Positions 34,701 to 47,916 of a stretch of 64,000 nt of DNA are shown piece after piece. Origin of the DNA: Hyaloscypha bicolor E (taxonomy: Eukaryota > Ascomycota > Leotiomycetes > Helotiales > Hyaloscyphaceae). The stretch lies in the NCBI RefSeq assembly GCF_002865645.1, contig NW_020194684.1:465308-529307 (forward strand). The letters run 5' to 3'. The translations under genes and the position numbers were made by a program. The notes beneath the pieces are model-generated. The model was not told where the DNA came from. It did no database searches and was given only the letters and a program-made list of their open reading frames with translations. Every line of letters begins with the position of its first letter. Positions within the stretch are counted from its first letter, which is position 1.

Positions 34701-37700
34701 TTAAATTCGCATAAAACTAGCTTCTATAATATGGGTAGCTTTTAGGACAAGATATGAATTCTTTAAACTAGTAGTTCTGCTATTTGGACTTTATAATAGT
34801 CCGGTAATCTTTTAGTAATATATTAATACTATCCTAATAGACTATTTAGACAACTTTTGCTTGGCCTATATTAATAATATACTAATCTTCTCTAAGAATA
34901 AGAGAAAGTATTAATAGTATATTAGAATAGTCCTATAAAAGCTCTAGGATACCGGATTATAAGTTAATATCCGCAAATACAAATTTAAAGTCTCTAAAAT
35001 AATATTCTTAGGATTTATTATCTCGGATTAGGGTATATAGATAGACCCTGCTAAAACCTCTATTATCCGAAACTAGTACTAACCCATAATAAAAAGAAAA
35101 ATATAGTTATTTTTGGGTTTCTATAACTTCTACTATAGATTTATTTAAGCCTATAAATATGTCTCTTGCTCCCTAAATTATCTAACTAAAAGAGATACTT
35201 TATTAAAGTTTATACTTAATAAAACCTAGCTAGATGCCTTTAATTAGCTTAAGAATCTGCTTCTCTCTGCCCCTATACTTCTCTATTTTAAATATAATAG
35301 GGAAACCTGCCTAGAAACCGATTATTCGGACCTAGCTATTACGGGTATATTCTCTCAAAAAAGTCTAGAAGACGAATAATAGTACCTAGTCTCATTCTAT
35401 TTTAAAGCTTTTTAAGGAGCCAAGAGCTATTATAAAATTCATAATAAGAAACTTCTTGCTATTATCTAAGGATTTCGGGAATAGCAGGTAGAACTAATTA
35501 GCTTGCCTAATTTTCTAATTATTACTAATTATAAAGCTCTCGAGTATTTCGGTACTAAGAGGCTATTAAATAAATAATAAATCTAATAGATAGGTTTCCT
35601 ATTATAATTCTATTACTAGATTATCTATTAGCTAGGCAAAGATAATATTATTACTAATATCTTATCCCGAAAGAACGAGCTTATACTAACCCAGAAGTAG
35701 GCTAAAGAGGCTAAGAGAACTAGATAAGTTATCTCATTAGACCTAATTCTCGCTTTTACTAAAATAAAAGACATAGCTTATATTCCTGCTAAGGTAAAAG
35801 GAATAAACGAGCTATTAGTTATAGTCGAAGTCCTATAAGCTAATTGGATAGACCTAGCCCTAGAGAATAAATATAAGAAGGCCCGGGAAAATACAAATTC
35901 GTGAGAAATATTAAATAGCTATTTACTTTATAATAAAAGACTTATTATACCGGACAGATATAATAATCTATAAACTAGGCTCCTATAATAAATCCATAAT
36001 ATAATAACTATTACTTATCCCGGTCAAAATAAGACAAAAATCCTAGCTCGGAGACTCTATTAGTAGCCTATTCTCTTAGTAAATATTAACTGCTTTATAG
36101 CAAACTATTATAAATATTAAAGGTCTTATAAGCTAAGAGATAAAATATTAGGCCTATTATATTTATTACTAGTTCTCCTAAGAATATGGGATGATTTATT
36201 TATAGACTTCTATATCCCTAGCTTTATAAGTAAGGAATATAATAATATATTTATTATAGTTAATAGATTATCTAAATAATACGTAAGCCTACTAATAACC
36301 AAGAATACTATGGCCAGGACTATTACTAGCCTATTTTACTACTATATCTAGCGATTTCGAGGTTCTTCCCTTATTATTATAAGTAACTAAGAACCCTAGT
36401 TCATTTTAGACTTTATAAATGAATTATTAAGATTAACTAGAACTAAGCTAAAGCTCTTAATTATAGAACATATCTAAACTAATAAATAAATAGAAATTAT
36501 TAACTAGATTATTAATACCCGACTTTACTTCTTTATTAATTACTTCCAGGATAATTAGGCAGATTTATTCCCGGTACTTAATACTATAGGCGCCGCCTGC
36601 CCACATGAATTAACTGGCTTATTTCCCTTAATAATTAACTACGAATACGAACCCAGGCTAAGCTTTAACTAGATACTATTAATAATAGAGTTTAAAACGC
36701 CAAGAAAGAAACTTAATTAGGAAAAAGCGTAATAGTAGGCTAAGAGAATTAATACTGCTATTAATTATACCCGAGAATATATAGTAGTAGCTCAGGAATA
36801 TTAAGCCAAGTAAGCTAATAAGAAATAATAAGAACTAGACTTTGGTCTAGGAGATATAATTTATATAATTAAAAAAATATAGAAAACGGACCGTTCGTCT
36901 AATAAGTTAGACTATTTCCTTACTAAACTATTTAAGATTAATAAAATAGTCGGCCATTTATATTAATTAGATCTTCCCCTATTATATAGGATTTGGCTAA
37001 TTTTCTATATAAATAGACTTCGCAAGAATCCTACTAACTCATTACCCGGCCAAACTAATAAAGAGCCTAGTTCTACTAAAATTAATAGTAAACTTAAATA
37101 GGAAGTCAAAAAGATTTTCTTTTCTAAAGTACTTTATAATAAGCTTTACTATAAAGTTAAATAAAAGAAATAAGATATAGATAATAAATAATATCTTATA
37201 TTAAACTTCAAGAACTTAGTACTTAAACTATATAAATTTCACGAATAAAACCCTAGTAAAGCGGGACCTCCTATCTAGTAAAACGAATAGATTTAGTATA
37301 CTAAAGAAGACGAGTTTAATAAAGACTACCCAGATAATAATAAACCTTAATAATAAGGCCTCCGTAACTAGAGAAGGAAAAGAAAAACCTAGATATTTCC
37401 CGGGTTTTATCTAAATCCTAGTATGTTTCCTTTATTTTACTATATTAGTACCTACTTTCTTTTCTAAAAATCTGGGCAAAATACCTTCCTTTACTATACT
37501 AGATTATGCTTTATTATCTAGGCAAATTATATAAAAAAAAAGTGAATTCTTAAAGCTAAGCCAAAAGTAAATACTTGCCTATATTAGTTTAAAATATTAT
37601 TAAAAATTGAGGGAAACCTTCTTAATTACTTTAACTTTTATAACCTTAATTATTTATATTATTACTATTGCCTTAATAGAACTATTAATAAAGACGAAAT

Positions 37701-37727
37701 AGATAAGAAATCCCGGTAATATATTAT

Positions 37728-38851
37728 TTGCGGCTAGACTAAGTAAGGCTACTCGCCAGATCCTGAGCGACTTGAGTAGTAGTAGTAGTATTTCAAGTTT
37801 AGTAGCTACTACTATTATTAATATAACTACTAGCCAAATTATTTTTATAAACGAAAATAGTAACTTCCTTACTCAAGAATAGGTTAACGTATAGAATATG
37901 GCCCGTACTACTCTTGAGAATATACCTGAAATTACTATAGAGGATATCTTAGCAGAAAGTTCTAAGGATAATAAAATAGAGGTTTTAGTTACTAGTAATA
38001 ATAAGCCTAATAGTCTAATAGGCGGAATAGATAATACTAATAAGGGCTTCCTTATTAATCTTACGGAGCCAAATGCCAAGAAGGTTAAAAAGAGTAAGGC
38101 TAGCTTATTCAAGAAGTATAAGGCATTAGATAATAGCGAGGATTCTAATAGTAAAAAGACTAAGGACAAAAAGACTTCTAGTAATAAAAAAGACTCCGAT
38201 TATAATAAAGGTAGCCAAACTAGTATTAAGACGCCTATTATAACCAGAAGACGCGCGGTGCCAAGTACTAGTTATCGTGCAAAGTACTAGTCTGAAACCA
38301 AGAGCTAGAAAATAATCCTAAATACCAAGTTAAAGAAATAATGCCCTATAGATATTAATAAATTAGTACGCAATACTATTTAGGAAGTCAGAAAACCCTT
38401 TAGAAGCTCTTATAAGACCAAGATTATATAGCTCAAGGCCCGGGAATTCGATAATAAAATAGCTCAAGTGGCCGCCCTTAATAAATAAATCTCTACTATA
38501 GAAGGATAACTTGAGAACGTATATATTAAGCTCAAGAAGGCCCAGAAGTTAATTAAGTAGCTCAGAGATAGTATAATTAAGTTAAATATTACTACCCTAG
38601 CCAAGAAGAAAGGCAAGCAAGCTATTATGTCGAAGCCTGTACTAATAAATAAACTTGATTTGCTACCCCTATTTAAAGACTACCCGATAATAATAGTCCT
38701 AATATTAGCCATGGCCTATATAGTACTTCCAGACCATATTATTAATATGGGCGCAGGTATAATGCGAGTAATAGATACTAAGGACTGGCCGGAATATGCT
38801 AGAAACTGGGTTATTCTAGTAAAGTTAAGACCACGCTTTGATTACAAGTAA
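37728..38851 (+). pseudogene. Extra 3' open frame of Gypsy element 1 (unknown product)
   Basis: Downstream of the integrase a single plus frame runs from about 37728 to 38851, broken only by TAG/TAA codons. Its longest clean part (37898-38290, 130 codons) is Lys/Ser-rich (SKASLFKKYKALDNSEDS). After several stops the same frame has a coiled-coil-like stretch (KLKKAQKLI...LRDSIIKLN) and a final hydrophobic-start segment at 38627-38851 ending WVILVKLRPRFDYK. It is far less mutated than pol. It could be an accessory gene of the retrotransposon, a captured fragment or a gag-like remnant of another element. I do not recognise the product. Confidence 0.5.
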
Positions 38852-38972
38852 GCTATAGGGATTAGATAGAATAGGGTTAATAGCCATTATTTTCTCTTTT
38901 TTCTTTTCTATATTATGGCTAAATAATTCCCTAAATAAGGGCATTTAGACTTCTTTTTAGGGAAAGGAGTAA

Positions 38973-39177
38973 TATAATAGCTAGTATAAGGGCATAATCT
39001 GCCAAGAATAGAATATTAGAAATAGGTACAAAATAAAGCTAAGCCGGAATTACTTAGACGAAATAATACTAAAGGTTAAGGCATCTTTCCTACTTTATTT
39101 CATAGCTTAGTATTTTCTAATATATGAGATTCTTTAAACTTTAAATCTTTAACTATTATATTAATCCCGCTATTATA
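38973..39177 (+). repeat. 3' LTR of Gypsy element 1
   Basis: 205 bp, the same length as the 5' LTR and alignable end to end. It carries more A/T at transition positions than the 5' copy. Confidence 0.88.
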
Positions 39178-39182
39178 TTACT

Positions 39183-39787
39183 TATAGCTTTCTAGGCTCG
39201 GCTTTTATTATTATAAGACTAAGAAAGGGCTTTATATAAATAGATATAAATAACCTAATATAATTTAGTATTATTAAGAAATGTTTTTATTATTAATAAA
39301 GAAGCTTTTATTATATATAGTTTAATATAAGGAAAATAAAGCTAGTATATAATATATAATTTAACCTTTATTTCTAATAGAAGTTCAGGTATATATAATA
39401 TATTTCTATAATAAGAGCTATTTCTATAAATTTACTTATAAAAAGAGTTTTTAGCTAATAAATAATTAGTAAAAAATACCAGGAAAAAGTAAAGAAAAAG
39501 TAATTTATAATTTTGAATTTATAGGCCCTAAAAGATATATTAAAGTACTAAATAATAAAGGCATTTTTATTCTAGATAATCCTAATTTAGATACCTATTA
39601 AATTATATACTTAGGCTCAAATAAAGATCTCTAGTAAAATATAAAATAGTTACTAGTATAGATTATTAGAATACTTAATATATTTAAATAAAAGTACCTA
39701 AACTATATAGCTATTTTAATATTTAATTAGTTTTCTATATATATTTTATATAGTAAAAGTATACTAAATATCTTTAATATAAATAAG
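39183..39787. other. AT-rich host-element sequence between the two Gypsy insertions
   Basis: No LTR or TIR ends inside. It reads FEFIGPKRYIKVLNNKGIFI in one plus frame (about 39510-39570), so it is probably RIP-degraded coding sequence of the interrupted element. Family unknown. Confidence 0.4.
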
Positions 39788-42700
39788 TATAAGGCATGTA
39801 ATAGTAGGATAATATATAAGTAGTTAAGATAAGTAAGCTACGGAGTAATACTTATAAGTATAACTAATTCCAAGAATTAATTCTAATAAGAGACTAATTA
39901 ATACCCCTTCTAAAGCTAGAAGTATCTCCCTATATATTCTCTAGTACTTAGCCAGGCATATAAAGCCCTTTACTTAATTAGGAAATCTTATATAATTTAT
40001 ATAATTCTAATTATAAGCTATACCTAAAATAGGAAACTAGATTTATAATATCTAATACCTATTTATATACTATTATATATACCTATTATATTAACCCCTC
40101 CTCTGGGCCCTTATTTTTAAGAGGCCTGGGAAAACTGCAAATAGCTTTATAAATATTTCCCTAAAACTTTCCTAGTTACTAGCTTTCCCTAAAAACTTCC
40201 TATAATTACCCTATTATTATGCTAGGTAAGGGAATTAAGAATATAGTTTACTAATTCTTTCTAGCTAATTCGCAAATTGCCTCTAGTAATTTCCTCTTAT
40301 AAAAATAATATAAATATAGTATATATTATTAGATATAAAGCTTATCCGATTTCCTAATTAGTTCATAAATCCTAACTTAGCCTCTATTCGCGAATAAATT
40401 ATTACTCTATAGGCCCAAGAGCTTAGAAAAGTTAATTTAATTTTCTAGTTTATTCGTGAATTCCTTCTTTAGAATTTTCTAGGTATTCCTAGTATAGAGC
40501 TAGTTCCAAATTCGTAATTACTATTTGGGAAGAGAATATTATAAAAAGGCCTTCCTTTTCTTACTAACTAACCTTCCTTTTCCTTAACTATAATACTATA
40601 CCTAGCTTCTTTTTATCCCTTGCCTTCCTTCTTTAAGCCTTCTTTAAGCTTCTTTAAGCCTTATTTAAGCTTTATTTAAGTTCCTTTCTAATTCCCTTTT
40701 CTACTTCTTTATTTATTAAGATAAATACTTCTCTTAGTACTTATTAGCCTATTACTATCTATTTAGCTAATACTTCCATATTCTTAATTTGCCCTTATTA
40801 TCTTTAATATTTCAAGAATATTACTAAGTTTCCTAACCTTACTTATATTAAGAGTAATAATTACTTAATATATAATTATTACTACTCTAAGAATAAGAAA
40901 TATAATTCTATAAATTATAAATTCCTTCTTTTATTTCTTATTCTAATACTATTTAAGGTTCCTTAAGTATATATAATATAATTAAACTACCTTTTTTAAG
41001 CTATTAATATATATAAGCGTCTTTCCTATTCTTTACCTAAAAGAAAAAAGGCTATTACTACTTTTTTTTTATACTAAACTATATATACTTCTTATATTAA
41101 AGCTATTATTTAAGGCTAATAAATTCCCCTAATAATTCAAGAAATAAATCAAGTAATTCTTACTAGCTTAGTGCAAGTATAAAATACTCTTAATAGTATA
41201 ATTAATATTCTTTAATATTAAGTAAGCTTACTTCTTCCTTATTTCTTATTAATAGCTAATAGCTTTATAGGCTAATTTATTACCTATTTCTCGAGAGAAT
41301 CCTAATAAGAATAATAATAAGAATAATAGAAAGTAGTTATGAGAGTAAGATATTTATAGGATATAGAAATTAAAGTTTTTAATAATTTTTATATGATTTT
41401 TTCAAGAATAAATATATGGTTTTTTAATAGTTTCCTAATAAAAGTATTTATCTTTTATGCTTCTATTTAGCTAATAGTATTATAATATTACTCTTTTCCA
41501 AGTATTCTTGTAATTCTTAAGCTATATTCTCTAGATTATTTAGTAGTTTCCATATATTATTTACTAGTAAGTAGCTTTTCTAATAAACGAGATATTTCCT
41601 TTTTTTTTTGCCCTTCCTATAAGCTATAATAGATTTTATCTCGAATTCCTCTTTGCCCTTAATCTCAACTAGCTCTAGTTCTACTATAGTACTAGCTTGC
41701 GGGTACTATAATTCCAAGAAAGAAATATAGAAAATATTATAGATCTAATATAATAGTAATAATTCCAAGTAATATATCTATTTATATATTCCTATAACTT
41801 CTAGAATTTTAAAGAAGCTAAGATATCTATTTGCTAGTTTTATACTAGGTTATAGCTATTAAATATTCTTTATATAAAGCATAACTTTATTATATATCTT
41901 AAACTTCTTATTAATATATTTCTTATTATAATACTTTTTTTATATATCTATTATTTCTTGCTATTATTTCTCTAGTACCTCTCATTTTACTTGAATTCTT
42001 TATACTCTTTCTTATATTACTAGTGCCCCTTCTTCTAGAATATTATCCTTAATATATAATTTAATACTAGAATAGAATTTATATGAGATATAAAATAGGA
42101 ATATTTCTATTATTAAATATATAAAGTTATTATATATGAATTCTATAAGAGTAAGTTTTATTACTTAGTTATCCTACTAGTAGCTAGTATAATATCTCAA
42201 GTATTATTCTAGAGTTTAATTTAGATTCTTTATTTATCTATTAGTTTACGAGTAAAATACTATACTTAGCTATTATTAAATCTTTAAGTAAAAATATAAA
42301 CTTAACTAGAACTTACTTATAAAAATAGATCCTTTATTAGAGATTATACCTATAGGTATACTAAAGTTTTTAATAATATAGTATATAAATAGCTCTGCTA
42401 GCTTAGGAGCCAAGACCTCCTTAGTAATCGGAATATATTATACTATTTTTATATACCTATTAATAATAATAAGTATAGAATTATATATTTTATTATAAAA
42501 CCTAGAAAGAGGCAGCCCCGTAATAAAGTCTATAGTAATTTCTTGCTATAGCTTAGAGGGAAAGGAAAATGAATTAAGTATACTATATAGTAAATATTTC
42601 TTTACCTTAGTTTATTAATATATAGGACAAGTTCTAATATAGTCTTTTATATTCTTTCTTATACTTTACTAGAAGTACTTTTTCTAGAGGATCTCTAATA

Positions 42701-45700
42701 TCTTACTAGTACTAAAATACTTACTAGTGAGATTATTATAGTTAGCTTATAGTAATTCTTTTTTAAGAACTGGCTTATTTAGTATATAGATAGTGCCCTA
42801 ATATCTTAATAACTCAGATATATTAAGTTCCCAAGTCTTAATAGCTCTAGTAAAGGTTCCCTTTAAGAACTATTTATATTACTAGTATTATACTAATAAA
42901 TTAAGCCTTTAGTACTATAATAGTAATTTAAGTAATATTTCTTTATTTTTCTTATATATTATTTCGGACCTAGCTATTTATATAGCTAGAATCCGTAATA
43001 TGTATTATTTATAACTAGCTATACTAGTAATAAGCTCAAGTAGTAATATCTCTAGTATTATTCTATTACTAAAATAAACTTCTTTTTTAGAATTTCTTAG
43101 TATCTCGCTAATTAAGGAATACCTATTTCCTCTTTCCTAGGCCTTATATTACGGTATTATAGGAATAGTATAGCGTCCTATTACTACTACTTATAGGGTT
43201 CTTTATTCTATATTTTATAGCTTATTATAAAGCATAAGTAATAAAGTGTCTTTATTTATACCCGCTATAAAGTCTGGCCTCCTTAATAGCCTATTAGCGG
43301 GATTACTATACCCCGGCTAGTACTTTAAGATAAAGTTAAAGGCAGCTAGCTTCTTTACTTATCTTATCTATTAACTATTTAGTTTTCTCTTAGTTATAAA
43401 GTATTTCAAGTTATTATAATTTATCTTAATAATAATAATATACCGGGCATATACCAGGTAATACTACTAAGTATAAAATACTAGAATAATAGCTAAGAGT
43501 TTAGAGTTATGTATTTTATACCTGCTCTTAATTATAGTTATCTTTTTTAAATAGAAAGTAATAGGGTATTACCTGGCTTCTGCTTTCTCGCTAAAAAGCT
43601 AGGAAATTATATCTATAATTATAAATCCTAAAGCATTTGTTTCTATACGAATTTTTAAGGCTAGGTTAAAATAATAAAGAATTAGTACTATTATAAATAT
43701 AATTTATAGCTCTCTAAAAGCCTTATTTGCCTTATCTATCTAGCTAAACTAATATAGTAATTTTTCGCTAGTTTTTAGTAAATTAGTTAATTCTTTTATT
43801 ACCCTGGAATATTTATAAATAAATCTCTAGTAAAAGTTAGTAAAACCCAGAAATACTTAGACTTCTCGGATATTATTCTTTAGGACTAGCTATTCCCTAA
43901 TAGCTATAACCCGGCTAGTTTCTATTTCTATATTATCTGGGCTAATTATAAATTCCAGGAACTCTACTTTCTCTATATTAAACTCGCATTTTACTAAGTT
44001 TATAAAAAGCTAGTATTACTATAATTACTTAAGTATATATTAGATTACTATTATATATTATTCTAAATTCTCTAAATAAATTAAAATATTATCTAAATAA
44101 ATTATATAAATAATATTTATAAGGCCTACTAGTATATAATTAATATATGCCTGGAATATTACCGGGATATTAAATAGTCTAAAGGGCATAATATAGTACT
44201 TAAAATATTTATAGTATATTTGAAATACTATTTTCTACTTATTATCCTCCCGTATTTATAACTAATAATAAGTATTCTTTAAGTCTAGCTTTATATATAT
44301 CTTTACTTTATAAAGCCTATTTATTATCTCACTAATAAGTAATAATAGTATTTAGTTCTTAATAGTAATCCTATTTAGACCCTAGTAATTAATATATAGA
44401 TATAGGCCGCCTTCTTTCTTTAGAATAAATATAATTAGGGTATTAGCTAGGCTAGTAAAATAATGAATTTATTCTTTCTTTAAGCTAATATTAAGATATT
44501 CCCAAAGAACTTTAAGCTCTCTTTCTAATAAAGCATATATAAGACTATATAGTAATTAGGATCCTAATTTCAGATTTATATAATATTCTATTATATAATA
44601 GTTAGGTAATATGCCTATAGCCTTTATAAAAAATACTTAGAAAAGGTCCTAATACTTTCTAGGAAATATAGCTATCCTATTTATAGTAATAGTAATAATT
44701 CTTTAGCTATTTATTATAGAATAGGTAATTAATAAAAAAATATATGCCTTATATTTTATTACTTTAGTAAATTTCCTAGTATTTAGAACTTTAATTTTCT
44801 ATAATTAAATCTAATATTTTTATATTACTTCCCTAAAGGAAATTAGGGAATTAACCTAGTAAAACTATAGGAATCCAAGTATTATATTAATATAATTTAG
44901 ATTAAAATTACATAATATAAAATATATATTAGTTTTTCTTTTATTTCCTAGTATATTCTCAGTAATAATCCCAAGAATATAATCTTTATATAAATAAATT
45001 CTTCTTTTCTCTAGTAAGAATAAGGAAATTATCCTTAATATTAACGGAATACTTATATCTAAGGCTAATCTTCTCTTTATATAATTAGTCTCTATACCCG
45101 AGTTAACTAATACTCTAATTCTTTACCTATTTTTCCTTATCTTAATAATAACCTTAATTATTATTCTTATTTTAGGGGCCTTGCTCTCTATAATATAAAT
45201 AAGTATAATTATTACGGGGCATGCCCGTTTCCTGGCTTCTTTAGTTCTAGGTACTTATATATTTTATAGCTAGACTTATTATAGTTATAGCAAGTCGGTT
45301 TTCCCTAATTTAGGCAAGTAATAGTATAGTAATTCTTTTTCTAGTAAGTAAAGCAAGTTATACCCGGTCTTATAAATCCTAATATAGGTATTATATTAGA
45401 CTCCGTTATTATATTTTTATTATCTCGGTTATATAAACCTTATAATAGGGATATATTTCTTTTCCGTTTTCCTTTATTATTTCCTTTTTTCTTTCTTTAA
45501 TTTCCTTTCTTTTATTAACCTATTAGCTTATTATTATATTCCCGTTAAATAAACTAGTTTAAGTTATTCTTAATTCTTATAGCTATAGAAATAAGCTTTT
45601 TTCTTTCTCGTAAAGCATTCTCTTAGTAATTAATCTTATCCTAAATTTCTTGCCTTAAGCTACTAAATAAGTTATCTCGCTTTTATAATAAATCTATATA

Positions 45701-46770
45701 TCCCAAGTTATCTAATAGGCTATCTAAATAAGATATAAAGCTTTAGATACTCTAACCTAGCTACTATTTTGTATTCTTAAACTTAGTAAGAATATTATTA
45801 TTATAATTCTCCGGATCCAAGATAGAATTCTTTATAAACTTAATAAAGGTCTCCTAATCCGTAATATTAATACTTACTAATTACTTCCTATATTTCCAGA
45901 TATTCCTGGCTATATTCTTAAAGCAGGAAGCATAATATATAACCTTTACTATATCTATAGCCCAGGTAATCCCGCTGTCTTTATATTATTTTAGCTTTGC
46001 CTAGTAAAAAAAGTCCTAGGCTTCCTTAATACTTTTCCTCTTATAAGTTAGTAATTCTCGGGTTTTTGGAGCCCTATAAACCAAATATGCCGCTAGTAGT
46101 ATAACAGGTTCTATAATAGGTACCCGAATATTCTTAAGATAATAAATCTGAGCTTCTAGATCCTCTAGATTCTTTCTCTATTATATCTCTGCTTCTAACT
46201 CAGTAATATAATAACGAGCCGCCGCTAGCTTCTCCGTTATTATTATCCTACTAGCTGGTTCTGGGGATATCTGAGTTCTACTCCCTTCTCCTAATTAGGC
46301 AGTAGCTAGAGTAGCTAACTAGGCGCTCCCCTGGATACCTGACTAGGTCGCCCTAGTAATAGCAGAGGCGCTTCTTCTGGTTAATACTCTAGCTATTAGT
46401 GGTTTTGTCTATTAATGGCTTGACTACCTTATAACGAACTGCTCTCCGAAGGTTAGATTAATTAGAATATGAGGCACGTAATAGCAGGGTAGTATATAAG
46501 TAGTTAAGGTAAGTAAGCTATAAAGTAACGCTTACAAGTATAACTAATTCCAAGAATTAATTTTAATAAGAGACTAATTAATGCCTCTTCCAAAGCTAGA
46601 AGCATCTCCCTATATATTTCCTAGTACTTAGCCAGGCATGCAAAGCCCTTTACTTAATTAGGAAATCTCATATAATTCATATAATTCCGATTATAAGCTA
46701 TACTCAAAATAGGAAACTAGATCCATAATATCTAATACCTGTTTATACGCCATTACGTATGCCTATTATA
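39788..46770 (-). mobile_element. Ty3/Gypsy LTR retrotransposon 2, minus orientation, RIP-mutated
   Basis: 6983 bp with two 303 bp LTRs (39788-40090 and 46468-46770) and a perfect 5 bp target duplication ATAAG (39783-39787 and 46771-46775). The minus strand encodes reverse transcriptase with MPFRLFNIPVIFQAYIN followed by YLDNILIY (about 44070-44230). This corresponds to the Gypsy RT palm, with the second Asp changed to Asn. Stops are frequent throughout. It sits in the same degraded host element as Gypsy element 1 but in the opposite direction. Confidence 0.9.
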
Positions 46771-46775
46771 ATAAG

Positions 46776-47640
46776 TTACTAAAAGAAGTTAAAAAGGGTA
46801 ATATTAAAGCCTATAGAAAAGATATATACTTTTTACTAGAGTATATAATTCCGGGGTTATAAGGCACTATTTAAGTTCTTTAGTAACTTAATCCGAATAG
46901 AGAAAGAAAGCCTAAGAATATAAAACAGATTCTTATTAAATAAGATTATAATATATCTGGCTTAAGATTTAAGTATCTAAAGAGTACTAAGTATACTATA
47001 TCTCTTAAATACTCTTCTACTATTAAATAAATATACTATTTAGCTTATATACTATTAAATTACTAAGACTTCTTTAAAGAGAAGTTCTAAGTTAAAGAGC
47101 TTATTATAGATCGGAAATATAAGGCTATATTTTTACTAAAGTTCTATTATAAAATTAATCTAATTAAGATATACTAGAGATATAGCAAAACTCGATATTA
47201 TTAAGTAAAGAAGGCTAGCTTCCCAGATACTAAGATTAAGGTAATAGAGGCACTTAAAGCTTATTTAATTAAGACTATATAAAGGTTTTATAACTATATA
47301 TTTCGCTAGATAGATATATATCGGAAGGAATTAAGTATTAAATAAGCTACTTAATATATATAGAAGCAAAAATACTATAGAATAATATCTAAAAAGGTAA
47401 TAGATAAATAGGATAATATATAAAAGTAAGGGAAAGAAAGTAGCTAAGTAATAAGTAAGGTTTATAGATTTAGTTCGGCTAAAAGTTAGCTTGAAACTCA
47501 TATAATTAGAGCCCTACTATATATATAATATATATAGTACCAGAAAAAGCTATATTTAGTATTTAGGAAGGTTTACTTAAGCTTATAGGGCTTAATTATT
47601 ATTATTATATTAATAATAAGGCTAGTGAGATACCGTGATC
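46776..47640 (+). other. AT-rich continuation of the interrupted host element
   Basis: Plus frames contain protein-like strings between RIP-type stops, for example LLKEVKKGNIKAYRKDIYFL at about 46785-46850. Family not recognised. Confidence 0.4.
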
Positions 47641-47916
47641 TCTCCCTGAAGTCCGGGATCACGTAACCTTAGCGAGCAAATATATTCACGTTTTATATAG
47701 GGGAAAATCAAAGAAAGTAAAAAGTGTCCGTATACTTTAAGCCTCGATTATTAATAAACCACAAATTATATTAAAAATCTAATTAATAGGTATTTTTCGC
47801 CTGGTTCTATTCTATAATCGCATTACTTGGTATAAATTAATTAGGGTTGTGGTTAAAAAGTTATTATGGGCGTAAAAGAGCGACCGTTTTGTCGCTTTTG
47901 GATCGGACCGACTGTA

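Larger units (their letters stand above)
31167..39177 (+). mobile_element. Ty3/Gypsy LTR retrotransposon 1, RIP-mutated
   Basis: 8011 bp with two 205 bp LTRs and a 5 bp target CTACT/TTACT (31162-31166 and 39178-39182). Internal order on the plus strand: gag with a zinc knuckle (about 33130-33180, Cys and His positions read as Tyr), reverse transcriptase (YINNILIFS at about 34867-34893), RNase H (ETDYSDLAITGIFS near 35310-35360), integrase (about 36050-36700) and an extra 3' frame. Cys-to-Tyr, His-to-Tyr and Asp-to-Asn changes and the stop codons are those expected from C-to-T/G-to-A mutation. Not active. Confidence 0.9.
28789..47914 (+). mobile_element. TA-flanked TIR element swollen to 19 kb by nested retrotransposons (RIP-mutated)
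   Basis: Left end TAGTCGGTCCGATCCAAAAG and right end (inverse) CAGTCGGTCCGATCCAAAAG, flanked by TA (28787-28788 and 47915-47916). The one difference is a C/T transition. Similarity continues inward for about 90 bp. The left arm holds a Tc1-type DDE transposase remnant. The arms total about 4.1 kb once the two Gypsy elements are removed, long for a single Tc1 element, so another unrecognised insertion is likely. A 33-base direct repeat containing GCGAGCAAATATATTC lies near 28934 and 47668. Confidence 0.72.
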
